Shown here piece after piece: positions 9,350 through 18,343 of a DNA stretch of 64,000 bases (position 1 is its first letter; the number at the start of each line of letters is the position of its first letter). This DNA is from Stappia albiluteola (GTDB taxonomy: Bacteria > Pseudomonadota > Alphaproteobacteria > Rhizobiales > Stappiaceae). Under the pieces are notes generated by a model. It made no database searches. It was not told the DNA's origin and saw only the letters and a list, made by a program, of their open reading frames with translations. The stretch covers positions 193,501-257,500 of the forward strand of contig NZ_JACFXV010000048.1 of the NCBI RefSeq assembly GCF_014050225.1, written 5' to 3'. The position numbers were made by a program, and so were the translations under genes.

Positions 9350-10075
9350 TCAGTCCTCGTCGTCTTCGTCGACGGGGCGCCCTTTCAGCGAATTGAGCTT
9401 GGCGAAGACCGCGTCGGCATCGATCTCCTCGTCCTCGGGCTGCTGCTTCGGCGCCGGACGGGCAAAGGCTGCGGCCATCGCGTCCTCGTTGGTCGTCTCC
9501 TCGACCGGCAGCAGGGTCTCGCTGCCCGGCTCGCCTTCGGCGCGGGGCGGCGCGTATTTCGCTGCCTTCTCCACTTCCATGTCGAGCTCGATCTGGCTGC
9601 ACAGGCCGAGCGTCACCGGGTCGGACGGCGTCAGGCTTGCGGAATTCCAGTGGGTGCGCTCGCGGATTGCCTCGATCGTCGGCTTGGTGGTGCCGACAAG
9701 ACGCATGATCTGCGCATCCTTGAGTTCAGGATGGTTGCGCACGAGCCAGAGGATCGCGTTCGGGCGGTCCTGGCGACGGGAAACCGGCGTGTAGCGGGGC
9801 CCGCGGCGCTTCGTTTCCGGCACGCGCGTCTTCGGCTCCTGGACCTTCAGACGATAAATGGGATCGCGCTGCGCCCGTTCGATCTCCTCGCGCGAGAGCT
9901 GACCCGTAATGATCGGATCAAGGCCCTTGATGCCCTGGGCCGCGTCTCCATCGGCGATCGCCTTGACCTCGAGCGGGTGCAGTTTGCAGAAGGCTGCGAT
10001 CTGATCGAAGCTGAGCGAAGTATTGTCGACCAGCCAGACGGCGGTCGCCTTCGGCATAAGCGGCGTGTTCGCCAT
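9350..10075 (-). CDS. trcR: Cell cycle transcriptional regulator TrcR (DUF1013)
   Basis: 241-residue alphaproteobacterial DUF1013 protein, the family named TrcR. It begins MANTPLMPKATAVWLVDN and carries an HTH-like segment (LSFDQIAAFCKLHPLEVKAIADG). A second HTH-like stretch around DRPNAILWLVRNHPELKD is followed by IMRLVGTTKPTIEAIRER. The C-terminus is acidic and low-complexity. The start at 10075 is chosen for the AGGAGGA upstream; the frame extends further but without homology. With gapR and cpdR it is one of three cell-cycle factors in this window. Its direct targets are not visible here. Confidence 0.9.
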   Translation of the reverse strand: MANTPLMPKATAVWLVDNTSLSFDQIAAFCKLHPLEVKAIADGDAAQGIKGLDPIITGQLSREEIERAQRDPIYRLKVQEPKTRVPETKRRGPRYTPVSRRQDRPNAILWLVRNHPELKDAQIMRLVGTTKPTIEAIRERTHWNSASLTPSDPVTLGLCSQIELDMEVEKAAKYAPPRAEGEPGSETLLPVEETTNEDAMAAAFARPAPKQQPEDEEIDADAVFAKLNSLKGRPVDEDDED

Positions 10076-10234
10076 CGATAAAATCCTCCTGTGTGCTCTG
10101 CCGGTCTTGGGCCCGCTTGCGCGAATGCCAGGCAGAGAGCAACGTCCTATCACGATGAAGGGAGTTGCTGCCTTATAAGCATTTGCGCGCGATAAATCAA
10201 ACCTTCGCTCCACCGAACCTCGGTCATTTGTCCT

Positions 10235-11233
10235 TCAAACCGTCAGGACGATCTTCCCGATATGGCCGGAGCTTTCCATCCTCGCATGGGCCTCCGCCGC
10301 ATTCGCCAGAGGGAAGGTCGAATCCATCACGGGCTTCACCTTGCCGGCCTCGATCAACGGCCAGACCCTGTCCTTGAGATTCCGCGCGATGGCGGCCTTG
10401 AAAGCCACATCCCGCGCCCGAAGGGTGGAGCCGGTATGGACGAGCCGCTTGACCATCAGGCGGTTGAAATTCACCTGCTCGGCCACGCCGTTGAGGTTGG
10501 CGATCTGGCAGATCCGTCCTTCGACGGCCGCCACCGTCCAGTTTCGCTCCACATAGTCGCCTCCGACCATATCGAGAATGACATCGATGCCGGCCTTGTC
10601 GGTGATCTTCAGGAACTCCGCGACGAAATCCTGCCTGTTGTAGTTGATCGCGTGATCGGCGCCGAGCGCCTTCACGGCTTCCACTTTCTCGTCCGAACCG
10701 ACAGTGGTGAAGACCTCCGCTCCGAAAGCCCTGGCAAGCTGGATCGCCGTCGTCCCGATACCGGACGTGCCGCCATGAACGAGAAAGCGCTCGCCGGATT
10801 TCAGCCCGACCCGGTCGAACACGTTGCTCCAGACCGTAAAGAACGTCTCCGGAAGGGCCGCAGCCTCGACCATCGACAGCCCGTGCGGAATTGGCAGGGT
10901 ATTGGAGGCGTGAACGGCGCAATATTCGGCATAACCGCCGCCGGGCACGAGCGCGGCGACCGCTTTCCCGAGCGCCAGATCCGTAACGCCCCGTCCCAGC
11001 GCCGCGACGGTACCGGAGACTTCAAGACCGAGAATATCGGAGGCTCCGGGAGGCGGCGGATAGTGCCCCTGCCGCTGCAGCACGTCCGGGCGGTTCACGC
11101 CGGCCGCCGCAACCTTGATCAGCACCTCGCCCTCGCCGGGCGCCGGAACAGGCCGCTCTTCGCTCGCCAGCACATCCGGCCCTCCCGGAGCTTTCGCAAC
11201 GATGGCAGTCATGAAACGCGGCAATTCGGTCAT
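10235..11233 (-). CDS. NAD(P)H quinone oxidoreductase, zinc-independent MDR family
   Basis: About 332-residue medium-chain reductase. The N-terminal GroES-like domain contains GPDVL, VLIKVAAAGVNRPDVLQR and GLEVSGTVAALG. A Rossmann domain follows with HGGTSGIGTTAIQLARAFGAEVF as the NADPH-binding loop, and FLKITDKAGIDVILDMVGGDY after it. The catalytic zinc ligands of alcohol dehydrogenases are absent, fitting quinone oxidoreductases (QOR/PIG3-like). The start is uncertain: ATG at 11233 or 11212, with a longer frame to 11266. Divergent from the DUF1192 gene, with about 140 bases between them for both promoters. Confidence 0.88.
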   Translation of the reverse strand: MTELPRFMTAIVAKAPGGPDVLASEERPVPAPGEGEVLIKVAAAGVNRPDVLQRQGHYPPPPGASDILGLEVSGTVAALGRGVTDLALGKAVAALVPGGGYAEYCAVHASNTLPIPHGLSMVEAAALPETFFTVWSNVFDRVGLKSGERFLVHGGTSGIGTTAIQLARAFGAEVFTTVGSDEKVEAVKALGADHAINYNRQDFVAEFLKITDKAGIDVILDMVGGDYVERNWTVAAVEGRICQIANLNGVAEQVNFNRLMVKRLVHTGSTLRARDVAFKAAIARNLKDRVWPLIEAGKVKPVMDSTFPLANAAEAHARMESSGHIGKIVLTV

Positions 11234-11376
11234 GGCGGGAAGTCCTGGACAAGGAGAGTCTGACAAGGGTGGTATAGGGCGCGCGGCCGTCGTCTTCGAG
11301 CCGATCCCTTCTCAAGGGTTCGGCAATGGCGCAGGATAGCGGGGACAATTCCCGTCTGGCAAAGGGGAGAAATTTC

Positions 11377-11574
11377 ATGGCATCCAGGGACGATGAATTG
11401 CCGGTCAAGCCTGCGGCCGCACCTGTCGCAATCGGAGACGATCTGTCTCGTCTTTCCGTGGACGAGCTTTCGGAACGCCTTGTCTTGCTGGCGCAAGAAA
11501 TCGAACGCGTCACCAAAGAGCGGGACGGTCGAAGCAGCGTTCGCGCCGCCGCCGACGCCCTGTTCCGGAAATAG
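11377..11574 (+). CDS. DUF1192 family small protein
   Basis: 65-residue protein of the alphaproteobacterial DUF1192 family. Its centre is a short amphipathic coiled coil, LSRLSVDELSERLVLLAQEI, followed by ERVTKER. No signal peptide. The start at 11377 follows AAGGGGAGA by a normal distance. The neighbouring DUF1465 and rpmE genes are frequent companions in related genomes. Function unknown. Confidence 0.85.
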   Translation: MASRDDELPVKPAAAPVAIGDDLSRLSVDELSERLVLLAQEIERVTKERDGRSSVRAAADALFRK

Positions 11575-11669
11575 GCCTCAATAAATTACCTAAAGAAATT
11601 AAGGAATTGCCCAATCACGACAGATATGACGGCGAACTGTCCCCAAACGGAACATTAAAATTTTAATCA

Positions 11670-11701
11670 TTTACCAATTATTAAGCTTTCCAATTTATAA
11701 C
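11670..11701 (+). promoter_or_regulatory. Candidate sigma-70 promoter of the small RNA
   Basis: In an AT-rich stretch, TTTACC (11670-11675) lies 18 bases before TTTATA (11694-11699). Transcription would begin near 11706, just before three stem-loops and a terminator. Inferred by eye only. Confidence 0.4.
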
Positions 11702-11705
11702 GAAA

Positions 11706-11803
11706 GACATCCAGTCATCTGGATTTCGAGTGGCTCCTGTCCACTCTGTTTGACGCCTCCCTGTTAATGACTTCGAGCCGCGCTTGTCGCGGCTCTTTTT
11801 TTA
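11706..11803 (+). ncRNA. Candidate trans-acting small RNA with CUCCU loop
   Basis: About 98 nt between DUF1192 and DUF1465 with no reading frame but clear RNA architecture. Stem-loop 1 is ATCCAG/CTGGAT around TCAT (11709-11724). Stem-loop 2 is GAGTGG/CCACTC around CTCCTGT (11728-11746). An unpaired GCCTCCC stretch (about 11754-11760) follows, then a perfect terminator hairpin (11775-11795) with eight Ts. A promoter-like box precedes it. CU-rich anti-Shine-Dalgarno loops followed by a terminator are typical of several rhizobial sRNA families that repress translation initiation. The Rfam family is not assigned. Alternatively this could be the 5' leader of DUF1465, but the terminator argues against that. 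Confidence 0.6.
11775..11803 (+). terminator. Strong rho-independent terminator
   Basis: GAGCCGCG (11775-11782), loop CTTGT, CGCGGCTC (11788-11795), then eight Ts. It ends the candidate small RNA, or DUF1192 transcripts. Confidence 0.9.
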
Positions 11804-12025
11804 TCTTCTCCGAGCGTGTATCCAAAAGGGGTCGCCATTCCATGGCGGCGGGTTTTGGCATGGGGTTTGCGAGGCTCCGGTTGACACACGACCGCTGATC
11901 CGAAACGGCACATGTTTCCGCATGAGATCGAGGCGCCGGGGACTGGGCCTGGCACGCGATCGGAAAAATGCATTTTTGGGGCGGTCACGGAGGACACGTG
12001 CCCAGGGGAAGGTAATTCGGCCAAG

Positions 12026-12568
12026 ATGACGGACTTCATCACACAAAGCGCGGCGACCCGTACGATTTCCTTCGTCGACCGCCTGGCGAATTCCGAGATG
12101 TTTTCGGCCCTCTACCGGGAAGGAATGAGCCTCGTGGAGGAGACCGCCGCCTATCTGGACGGCGACGGCCGGCAGGAATCCAAGTCGCTGCCGCGCTCGG
12201 CCTCCCTCACCTACGCCACTGAATCCATGCGCCTGACGACGCGGCTGATGCAGCTTGCCTCCTGGCTTCTTCTGCAGCGTGCGGTCAACGAAGGCGAGAT
12301 GACCGCCGAACAGGCCGGAAGCGAGAAAAACAAGGTCCGCCTGGACAAGCTGTCCACAAGCCGCAACGGTATGGGCTGGGATGAGCTGCCGCGCCGATTG
12401 CAGGACCTGATCGAACGATCGCTCCGCCTGCAGGAGCGGATCGTGCATATTGATCGCATGATACACGAGCACGCCGACAGCGAGCCGGTCGCCGCACCGC
12501 AGGTGCATCCTCTGTCCCACCATATGGAACGTCTGCACGCGGCATTCGGCGCCCGCGACCTCAATTGA
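12026..12568 (+). CDS. DUF1465 family protein
   Basis: 180-residue, mostly helical cytoplasmic protein of the alphaproteobacterial DUF1465 family. It contains FVDRLANSEMFSALYREGM near the start, LTYATESMRLTTRLMQ in the middle and a C-terminal helix ending HMERLHAAFG. No membrane segment. The ATG at 12026 is the first in the conserved region; GGGGAAGG sits somewhat far upstream (about 13 bases), so an earlier start is possible. A 13-bp bidirectional terminator separates it from convergent rpmE. Function not established. Confidence 0.85.
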   Translation: MTDFITQSAATRTISFVDRLANSEMFSALYREGMSLVEETAAYLDGDGRQESKSLPRSASLTYATESMRLTTRLMQLASWLLLQRAVNEGEMTAEQAGSEKNKVRLDKLSTSRNGMGWDELPRRLQDLIERSLRLQERIVHIDRMIHEHADSEPVAAPQVHPLSHHMERLHAAFGARDLN

Positions 12569-12612
12569 GGTCGCATGGCACGCGAAGCCGGGCCGCCATA
12601 TCCGCGAGCAAT

Positions 12613-12642
12613 AAAAAACCCGGCCGACAGGCCGGGTTTTTT
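12613..12642. terminator. Bidirectional terminator between DUF1465 gene and rpmE
   Basis: AAAAAACCCGGCC (12613-12625) and GGCCGGGTTTTTT (12630-12642) form a perfect 13-bp stem with a GACA loop; the A- and T-runs serve both convergent genes. Confidence 0.92.
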
Positions 12643-12667
12643 ATTGGACCTTCGCTTTCGCTCGGTC

Positions 12668-12892
12668 TTAAGAGCCGAGGAAGCCCGCATACTTGTTCTT
12701 GAAGCGGGACACGCGGCCGCCACGATCGACGAGCTGACGGTCACCGCCGGTCCAGGCCGGATGGGTGCGCGGGTCGATATCGAGGTTCAGCGTGTCGCCT
12801 TCCGCGCCGTAGGTGGAGCGGGTAAAGAATTCGCTGCCGTCCGTCATCACGACCTTGATCGTGTGATAGTCGGGATGGATGTCTTTCTTCAT
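12668..12892 (-). CDS. rpmE: 50S ribosomal protein L31 (zinc-free type)
   Basis: 74-residue large-subunit protein, beginning [20 protein letters not shown]. The sequence has no cysteine, so it is the form without a zinc-ribbon; it does not look like the stress-induced YkgM/RpmE2 paralogue by context. Conserved FFTRSTYG and FKNKYAGF segments confirm identity. It has its own terminator, and palindromic repeats lie in its upstream region. Confidence 0.95.
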   Translation of the reverse strand: MKKDIHPDYHTIKVVMTDGSEFFTRSTYGAEGDTLNLDIDPRTHPAWTGGDRQLVDRGGRVSRFKNKYAGFLGS

Positions 12893-13020
12893 GGCCAGTC
12901 CTTTCCGATGCCTCTGCGGTGTTCTTTGCGGAGCTCATTCGCCGGTCCGGCTCGCCCGCAGGGCAACGCTCCAACAACAAGGGCCGCCATCTTTCGTCCA
13001 AAGACGCGGCCCGAAACCCT

Positions 13021-13097
13021 CTAGTGATCCGATACCGACATTTGCCTCCCTTAGCAGCACTCGCCTGAGCAAATGTCGGGATCAAAAGGACCACTAG
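13021..13097. repeat. Palindromic intergenic repeat A (RIME-like)
   Basis: A 77-bp imperfect palindrome between rpmE and the ABC exporter. Outer arms CTAGTGATCC/GGACCACTAG match 9 of 10. Inner arms at 13031-13045 and 13069-13083 match 14 of 15 (core CGACATTTGC/GCAAATGTCG). The layout resembles rhizobial intergenic mosaic elements, which occur in many copies; copy number cannot be tested in this window. Confidence 0.6.
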
Positions 13098-13110
13098 GAA
13101 ATAATGTTTG

Positions 13111-13187
13111 TAGTGGAGCTTTTGAATTTGACATTTGAGCGCGAGCCTCGCTGCAATCGGGACTCAAATGTCAAATTCGCTCCGCTA
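13111..13187. repeat. Palindromic intergenic repeat B
   Basis: Second 77-bp palindrome, 13 bases after repeat A. Outer arms are TAGTGGAGC/GCTCCGCTA (8 of 9). The perfect 16-bp inner arms are GAATTTGACATTTGAG (13124-13139) and CTCAAATGTCAAATTC (13163-13178). The arm core GACATTTG is shared with repeat A (ACATTTGC), suggesting related elements inserted in tandem. No reading frame. Confidence 0.6.
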
Positions 13188-13369
13188 GCGAGCCTCCATA
13201 CCTCAGACCGCCTTTCAAGACAAGGGCCAGACCGCCAACTGCGACCTGACAAAGGCCGCAAATTGCCGCAGCTTTCTTTCCGGACTTATTCTGCTATTCA
13301 ATCGGCAACCCGGACAGGCCAGGGTGCGAAGCAAATTCGCCCCCTCACAATAAAGGACGCAGCATCGCC

Positions 13370-15217
13370 TTGGCCCGCAAGACCAGCGCCAGCATCGCAG
13401 CCAACCAGGAAAATGCCGGGGACGGCCGGCAGAGCCGATCGATCCGCCCGCTTGCCGCCCTGGTGCCCTATCTCGCCCGCTACAAGGGGCGCGTCGCTGC
13501 CGCGCTCTTTGCCCTCGTCGGCGCGGCCTGCGCAACCCTGATCCTGCCTGTCGCCATCCGGCGGATGATCGACAATGGCTTTGCCAGCGACAATGCGGCG
13601 CTGATCAACAGCTACTTCGCGGTCTTGATCCTGGTGGTGGCCGGCCTCGCCGGCTTCAGCGCGCTGCGCTACTATCTGGTGACGACGCTCGGCGAACGCA
13701 TCGTCGCCGATCTGCGCGCCGACGTCTTCTCCCATCTGACGATGCTCTCGCCCGCCTTCTTCGACAAGGCGAAGTCCGGGGAGATGGTATCCCGGCTGAC
13801 GGCGGACACGACGCAGGTCAAGTCGGCCGTCGGCGCCAGCGCATCCATCGCCATGCGCAATCTGGTGATGTTCCTTGGCGCGTCGACGATGATGGTCGTA
13901 TCGAGCCCGCGGCTGTCGCTGGTCGTGCTCGGCGCCATCCCCATCATAGTCCTGCCGTTGATCGCCTTCGGCCGCTCCGTCCGGCGCAAATCGCGCCTGG
14001 CGCAGGACACCCTCGCCGATGCGTCCGCCTATGCGTCCGAGGCTATCGGCGCGATCCGCACGCTCCAGGCCTTCACCAACGAAGCTTTCGCCAGCCGGCG
14101 CTTCTCGGGAGCCGTCGAAGCAGCCTTCGGCGCCGCGCAGACCGCCATCCGTGCCCGCGCATTGCTGACCGCCTTCGCGATCTTCGTCATTTCCTCCAGC
14201 GTCGTCGCCGTGCTCTGGATCGGCGCAAGCGACGTCTTCACCGGCCGCACGACCGCCGGCGAACTCGGCCAGTTCCTGCTCTATTCGATCTTTGCCGCCG
14301 GGGCGCTTGGCGAATTGAGCCAGGTGTGGGGCGAAATCTCGCTCGCCGCCGGCGCCGCCGAACGCCTTGCCGAAATTCTCGCAATCCGCCCGCAGATCGC
14401 CGCTCCCGCCGAGCCGCGCAAACTGCCCGCCCGCCTTTCGGGCGCCGTGGATTTCGAGGCCGTGTCCTTCACCTATCAAAGCGGCCATGAAGTCCCGGTG
14501 CTGCATGATCTGTCGCTTCAGGTGAGGCCGGGCGAGACGATAGCCATCGTCGGCCCGTCTGGCGCCGGCAAATCGACGCTCTTCCATCTGCTGATGCGCT
14601 TCTACGATCCCACATCCGGAAGCGTGCGGATCGACGGACTGGACCTTCGCGACTGCGATCCGAAGGATATCCGCCGCCAGATCGCGCTGGTGCCGCAGGA
14701 CACGGTGGTTTTCGGCGCAAGCGCGGCGGAAAACATCGCCTACGGCAAGCCGGGCGCAAGCAATGAGGAGATCCGCGAGGCCGCACAGGCAGCCCTTGCC
14801 GACGACTTCATTTCGGCGATGAGCCAGGGCTACGACACCATGATCGGCGAACGCGGCGTCACGCTCTCCGGCGGTCAGCGCCAGCGCATTGCCATAGCCC
14901 GCGCCATTCTCAAGGACGCTCCGGTGCTGCTGCTCGACGAGGCAACGAGCGCGCTGGATGCCGAAAGCGAGAAGCTGGTGCAGGCCGCCCTCGAAAGGCT
15001 GATGGAGGGACGCACCACGCTTGTCATCGCCCATCGCCTCGCGACGGTGCTCAAGGCGGACCGGATCATCGTCATGGACCAGGGCCGCATCGTCGAAACC
15101 GGCCGCCATGACGAACTCGTCGCTCAAGGCGGCATCTATGCGAAGCTCGCCCGGTTGCAGTTCGAATATGGCGCCCAGGCCTTTGGTAACGGGCGCGAGG
15201 ATGCCGCCGCCGAATAA
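13370..15217 (+). CDS. ABC exporter, fused permease and ATPase (MsbA-like half transporter)
   Basis: 615 residues. The N-terminal exporter domain has six predicted transmembrane helices (about residues 40-320), beginning YLARYKGRVAAALFALVG. The C-terminal ATPase has Walker A GPSGAGKS (about residue 400), the signature LSGGQRQRIAIARA and Walker B VLLLDEATSALD. It should work as a homodimer, exporting a lipid or hydrophobic substrate; the substrate is not deducible. The start is TTG at 13370, with AAGGA 12 bases upstream and no better ATG. It stands alone. Confidence 0.92.
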   Translation: MARKTSASIAANQENAGDGRQSRSIRPLAALVPYLARYKGRVAAALFALVGAACATLILPVAIRRMIDNGFASDNAALINSYFAVLILVVAGLAGFSALRYYLVTTLGERIVADLRADVFSHLTMLSPAFFDKAKSGEMVSRLTADTTQVKSAVGASASIAMRNLVMFLGASTMMVVSSPRLSLVVLGAIPIIVLPLIAFGRSVRRKSRLAQDTLADASAYASEAIGAIRTLQAFTNEAFASRRFSGAVEAAFGAAQTAIRARALLTAFAIFVISSSVVAVLWIGASDVFTGRTTAGELGQFLLYSIFAAGALGELSQVWGEISLAAGAAERLAEILAIRPQIAAPAEPRKLPARLSGAVDFEAVSFTYQSGHEVPVLHDLSLQVRPGETIAIVGPSGAGKSTLFHLLMRFYDPTSGSVRIDGLDLRDCDPKDIRRQIALVPQDTVVFGASAAENIAYGKPGASNEEIREAAQAALADDFISAMSQGYDTMIGERGVTLSGGQRQRIAIARAILKDAPVLLLDEATSALDAESEKLVQAALERLMEGRTTLVIAHRLATVLKADRIIVMDQGRIVETGRHDELVAQGGIYAKLARLQFEYGAQAFGNGREDAAAE

Positions 15218-15232
15218 GCGGGGCGTCTGACG

Positions 15233-16018
15233 TCAATCGGCTTCCTTGGCGAAATAGTTGAGGGGCAGGCGGCCGCCATCGGCATAGATCGTCTGGCCCG
15301 TCACGTAGCTTGCACCGTCCGAGGCGAGGAACGCGGCAACGGCGGCAATTTCCCTCGGTTCGCCCACCCTGCCCAGCGGAGTGCGCGAGAGGACCTTGTC
15401 GCGGGCCTGCTCGTCTTCCAGCACGGTCGCCAGCATATCCGTCGAGATGGAACCCGGACCGATGGCGTTGACGCGAATGCCATAGGGCGCAAGCGCAAGC
15501 GCGCTGACCCTGGTCAACTGGTTCACGCCGCCCTTGGAGATCGAATAGGGCACCTGGTCGGCAATCGCGAGAACCGCGTTGATCGATGAGATGTTGATGA
15601 TGGTGCCAGGCTCGCCGCCCGCCTTCACCCGATCGACCAGATGACGCGCCACCGCCTGCAGGCAAAGAAAGGCGCCCTTCAGGTTCACCGCCAGCACGCG
15701 GTCGAAATCGGCCTCGTCGAGCTCGAGAAGGTCCGCACCTGCCACGATCCCGGCGTTGTTGACCAGGATATCGACGTCGCCGAAAGCATCGAGGGCGCTG
15801 GCGACGAGGTTGCGCACATCGAGCTTCTCGGCCACGTCGCAAGTGACGTAGACCGCCTCCCCGATGTCCTTCAGTTCCTTCTCGGCTTCCTCGCCCCGCC
15901 CGTCGTCGATATCGGCAATCACCACTTTGGCGCCATCGGATACAAACCGGCGCGCTATCGCAAAGCCGATCCCGCTGGCTCCGCCGGTAATGATTGCGAC
16001 CTTGTTCTGCAGGGACAC
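15233..16018 (-). CDS. SDR-family oxidoreductase
   Basis: 261-residue classical short-chain dehydrogenase. The nucleotide loop TGGASGIG is at residues 11-18, NNAG near 88, catalytic Ser in INISSIN, and YSISK supplies the catalytic Tyr and Lys. The C-terminal YVTGQTIYADGG is typical of the glucose-1-dehydrogenase/3-oxoacyl reductase-like group. The Asp after the second beta strand (VVIADID) suggests NAD(H). The start is GTG at 16018 with GAGGT seven bases upstream. Convergent with the ABC exporter, 15 bases from its stop. Substrate unknown. Confidence 0.9.
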   Translation of the reverse strand: MSLQNKVAIITGGASGIGFAIARRFVSDGAKVVIADIDDGRGEEAEKELKDIGEAVYVTCDVAEKLDVRNLVASALDAFGDVDILVNNAGIVAGADLLELDEADFDRVLAVNLKGAFLCLQAVARHLVDRVKAGGEPGTIINISSINAVLAIADQVPYSISKGGVNQLTRVSALALAPYGIRVNAIGPGSISTDMLATVLEDEQARDKVLSRTPLGRVGEPREIAAVAAFLASDGASYVTGQTIYADGGRLPLNYFAKEAD

Positions 16019-16162
16019 GCGAAACCTCGTTGATACAGCCTCTCCTCGCCGTCGCGGCGGGAAGGCAGGCGATCATCGCCTTTCGCGCGGACCATAAAGC
16101 ATCGCCGCACATGGGAAAAGGGATGAGCCTTCCCCCAGGGCCGAGGTCGGTTACGGCCGGCT

Positions 16163-18070
16163 TCAGCCGCCGATGCCGTGCTCGCGCAGCGCTGCCCCGA
16201 TTTCATCGAGGATTGCCGGGTCGTCGATCGTCGCCGGGATGCGCACATCCTCTCCGTCGGCGATCTGGCGCATCGTCGCCCGCAGGATCTTGCCCGAGCG
16301 GGTCTTGGGCAGGCGGTCCACCGTGATCGCGAGCTTGAACGCCGCGACGGGGCCGATCTTCTCGCGAACGAGTCCGACCAGTTCCTTCTCGATCTCCGCA
16401 TGCGACCGGGTCACGCCGGATTTCAGCACCACGAAACCGCAGGGGATCTGCCCCTTCAACGCGTCGGCGATGCCGATGACCGCGCATTCGGCGACGTCCT
16501 TGTGGCCGGCAAGCACCTCCTCCATGCCGCCGGTCGACAGGCGATGGCCCGCGACATTGATGATGTCGTCGGTCCTTGCCATGATGAAGAGATAGCCGTC
16601 TTCATCCATGAGCCCGGCATCCGCGGTCTTGTAGTAGCCGGGAAACTCGCTGAGGTAGCTCTCCCGGAAGCGGTCTTCCGCGTTCCACAGCGTCGGCAGG
16701 CAGCCCGGCGGCAAAGGCAGCTTCACCACCACATTGCCGAGCGAGCCGACCGGCACCGGATGGCCGGCATCGTCGAGAACGCGGACGTCGTATCCAGGCA
16801 TCGGCACGGTGGGCGAGCCCGGCTTCACCGGCAGCATGCCGAGCCCCAGCGGATTGCCGACGATCGCCCAGCCCGTCTCCGTCTGCCACCAGTGATCGAT
16901 GACCGGCACGTCGAGCTTGTCTTCCGCCCAGCGGATCGTATCCGGGTCGGCGCGCTCGCCGGCGAGAAAGAGCGAGCGGAAGCTGCCAAGATCATATTCG
17001 CCGATGAGCTTGCCGTCGGGGTCTTCCTTCTTGATCGCGCGGAAGGCTGTCGGCGCGGTAAAGAGGCTCACCACCCCATGCTCGGAAATGACGCGCCAGA
17101 AGACACCGGCATCGGGCGTGCCGACCGGCTTTCCTTCAAAGATGATGGTCGTCGCGCCATGCAGAAGGGGCGCATAGACGATGTAGGAATGCCCGACCAC
17201 CCAGCCGACGTCGGAGGCGGCCCAGAAGACCTCGCCCGGATCGACGCCGTAGTGGTTTTTCATCGTCCATTTGAGCGCGACCATATGGCCGCCATTGTCG
17301 CGCACCACGCCCTTGGGCTGTCCCGTGGTGCCCGACGTATAAAGAATATAGAGCGGGTCGGTCGCCTTGACGGGCACGCAGTCGACCTCGCGTCCTGCGG
17401 CGATCGCCTCTTCCATCAGCTTGCCGAGATCGTGGTCGCGCCCGGCAACCAGGCTCGCCGCCGCTTCCTGGCGCTGCACCACCAGGCAGGTGGACGGCTT
17501 GTGGCTGCTCAGGTCGATGGCTTCGTCGAGCAGGGGCTTGTAGGCGACGACACGGCCCGGCTCGATGCCGCAGGATGCGGAAACGATCGCCTTCGGCTTG
17601 GCATCGTCGATGCGGGTCGCGAGTTCGCGCGCCGCAAAGCCGCCGAAAACCACGGAGTGGATCGCGCCGAGCCGCGCGCAGGCCAGCATCGCCATCACCG
17701 CTTCGGGGATCATCGGCATGTAGATGATCACGCGGTCGCCCTTCTCCACGCCGAAATCGCGGAGGATTGCCGCCATTGCATTCACGTGTTCGAGCAGATC
17801 TTCGTAGGTGTAGGTCGCCTTGCGGCCCGTGATCGGGCTGTCGTAGATCAGCGCCGGCTGGCCGGGCCGGTCCCGCTCCACATGCCGGTCCAGGCAATTG
17901 TAGCAGGTGTTGCATTCAGCCCCCGTAAACCAGCGGCCATAGCCGCCGGCTTCGGGATCGAAGACCTTGTCCCAGGGCTTGATCCAGTCGATCTCCTCGG
18001 CCGCCTTCGCCCAGAATGCTTCCGGATCGTTTCGCCACTCCGCATAGACTTCCGCGTACCGGCTAGCCAT
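16163..18070 (-). CDS. prpE: Propionyl-CoA synthetase / short-chain acyl-CoA synthetase
   Basis: 635-residue ANL-family ligase that activates a short-chain acid through an acyl-adenylate. The N-terminal acetyl-CoA-synthetase-type region (ECNTCYNCLDRH) is followed by LYTSGTTGQPKG as the P-loop, then WWQTETGW and YKTADAGLMDEDGYLFIMARTDD. The acylatable lysine is in the final PKTRSGKILRA. Overall pattern and length match PrpE better than Acs. The start has GGGAGGA upstream. The likely role is propionate assimilation; methylcitrate or methylmalonyl genes are not nearby. Confidence 0.9.
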   Translation of the reverse strand: MASRYAEVYAEWRNDPEAFWAKAAEEIDWIKPWDKVFDPEAGGYGRWFTGAECNTCYNCLDRHVERDRPGQPALIYDSPITGRKATYTYEDLLEHVNAMAAILRDFGVEKGDRVIIYMPMIPEAVMAMLACARLGAIHSVVFGGFAARELATRIDDAKPKAIVSASCGIEPGRVVAYKPLLDEAIDLSSHKPSTCLVVQRQEAAASLVAGRDHDLGKLMEEAIAAGREVDCVPVKATDPLYILYTSGTTGQPKGVVRDNGGHMVALKWTMKNHYGVDPGEVFWAASDVGWVVGHSYIVYAPLLHGATTIIFEGKPVGTPDAGVFWRVISEHGVVSLFTAPTAFRAIKKEDPDGKLIGEYDLGSFRSLFLAGERADPDTIRWAEDKLDVPVIDHWWQTETGWAIVGNPLGLGMLPVKPGSPTVPMPGYDVRVLDDAGHPVPVGSLGNVVVKLPLPPGCLPTLWNAEDRFRESYLSEFPGYYKTADAGLMDEDGYLFIMARTDDIINVAGHRLSTGGMEEVLAGHKDVAECAVIGIADALKGQIPCGFVVLKSGVTRSHAEIEKELVGLVREKIGPVAAFKLAITVDRLPKTRSGKILRATMRQIADGEDVRIPATIDDPAILDEIGAALREHGIGG

Positions 18071-18343
18071 GACGCCGAATCCTCCCTTGGATCGTCCTTG
18101 CCGCGGGCATGGGCCTCCCCGCCCGGCCCGCGGCCGTCACGCGGAGAGTGCGACAGGCTGCAAGCCTAATGCAAGCGGGCGCGGCCTAGATATTGGGCGA
18201 TTGGGAATGTTCCGTAAGACATTGGTAGGGTGTGGCAGTGCGCTTTCACGAGTTCATCCGTCCCGCCGGGAAACCCGATTGCGATTGCCCTGCGGCAGGG
18301 GCCTGCTAGAAATTCCCTGTCCCTCTCGAAACCTTCGCCGCTG

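Noticed and set aside
11641..11700. CtrA-type boxes (TTAA repeats)
   Set aside because: TTAA pairs occur in this AT-rich tract but with spacings of about 14, not the 7 needed for a CtrA site.
16178..18169. 663-codon plus-strand frame
   Set aside because: Antisense shadow of prpE with His/Arg/Asp-rich composition and no ribosome site.
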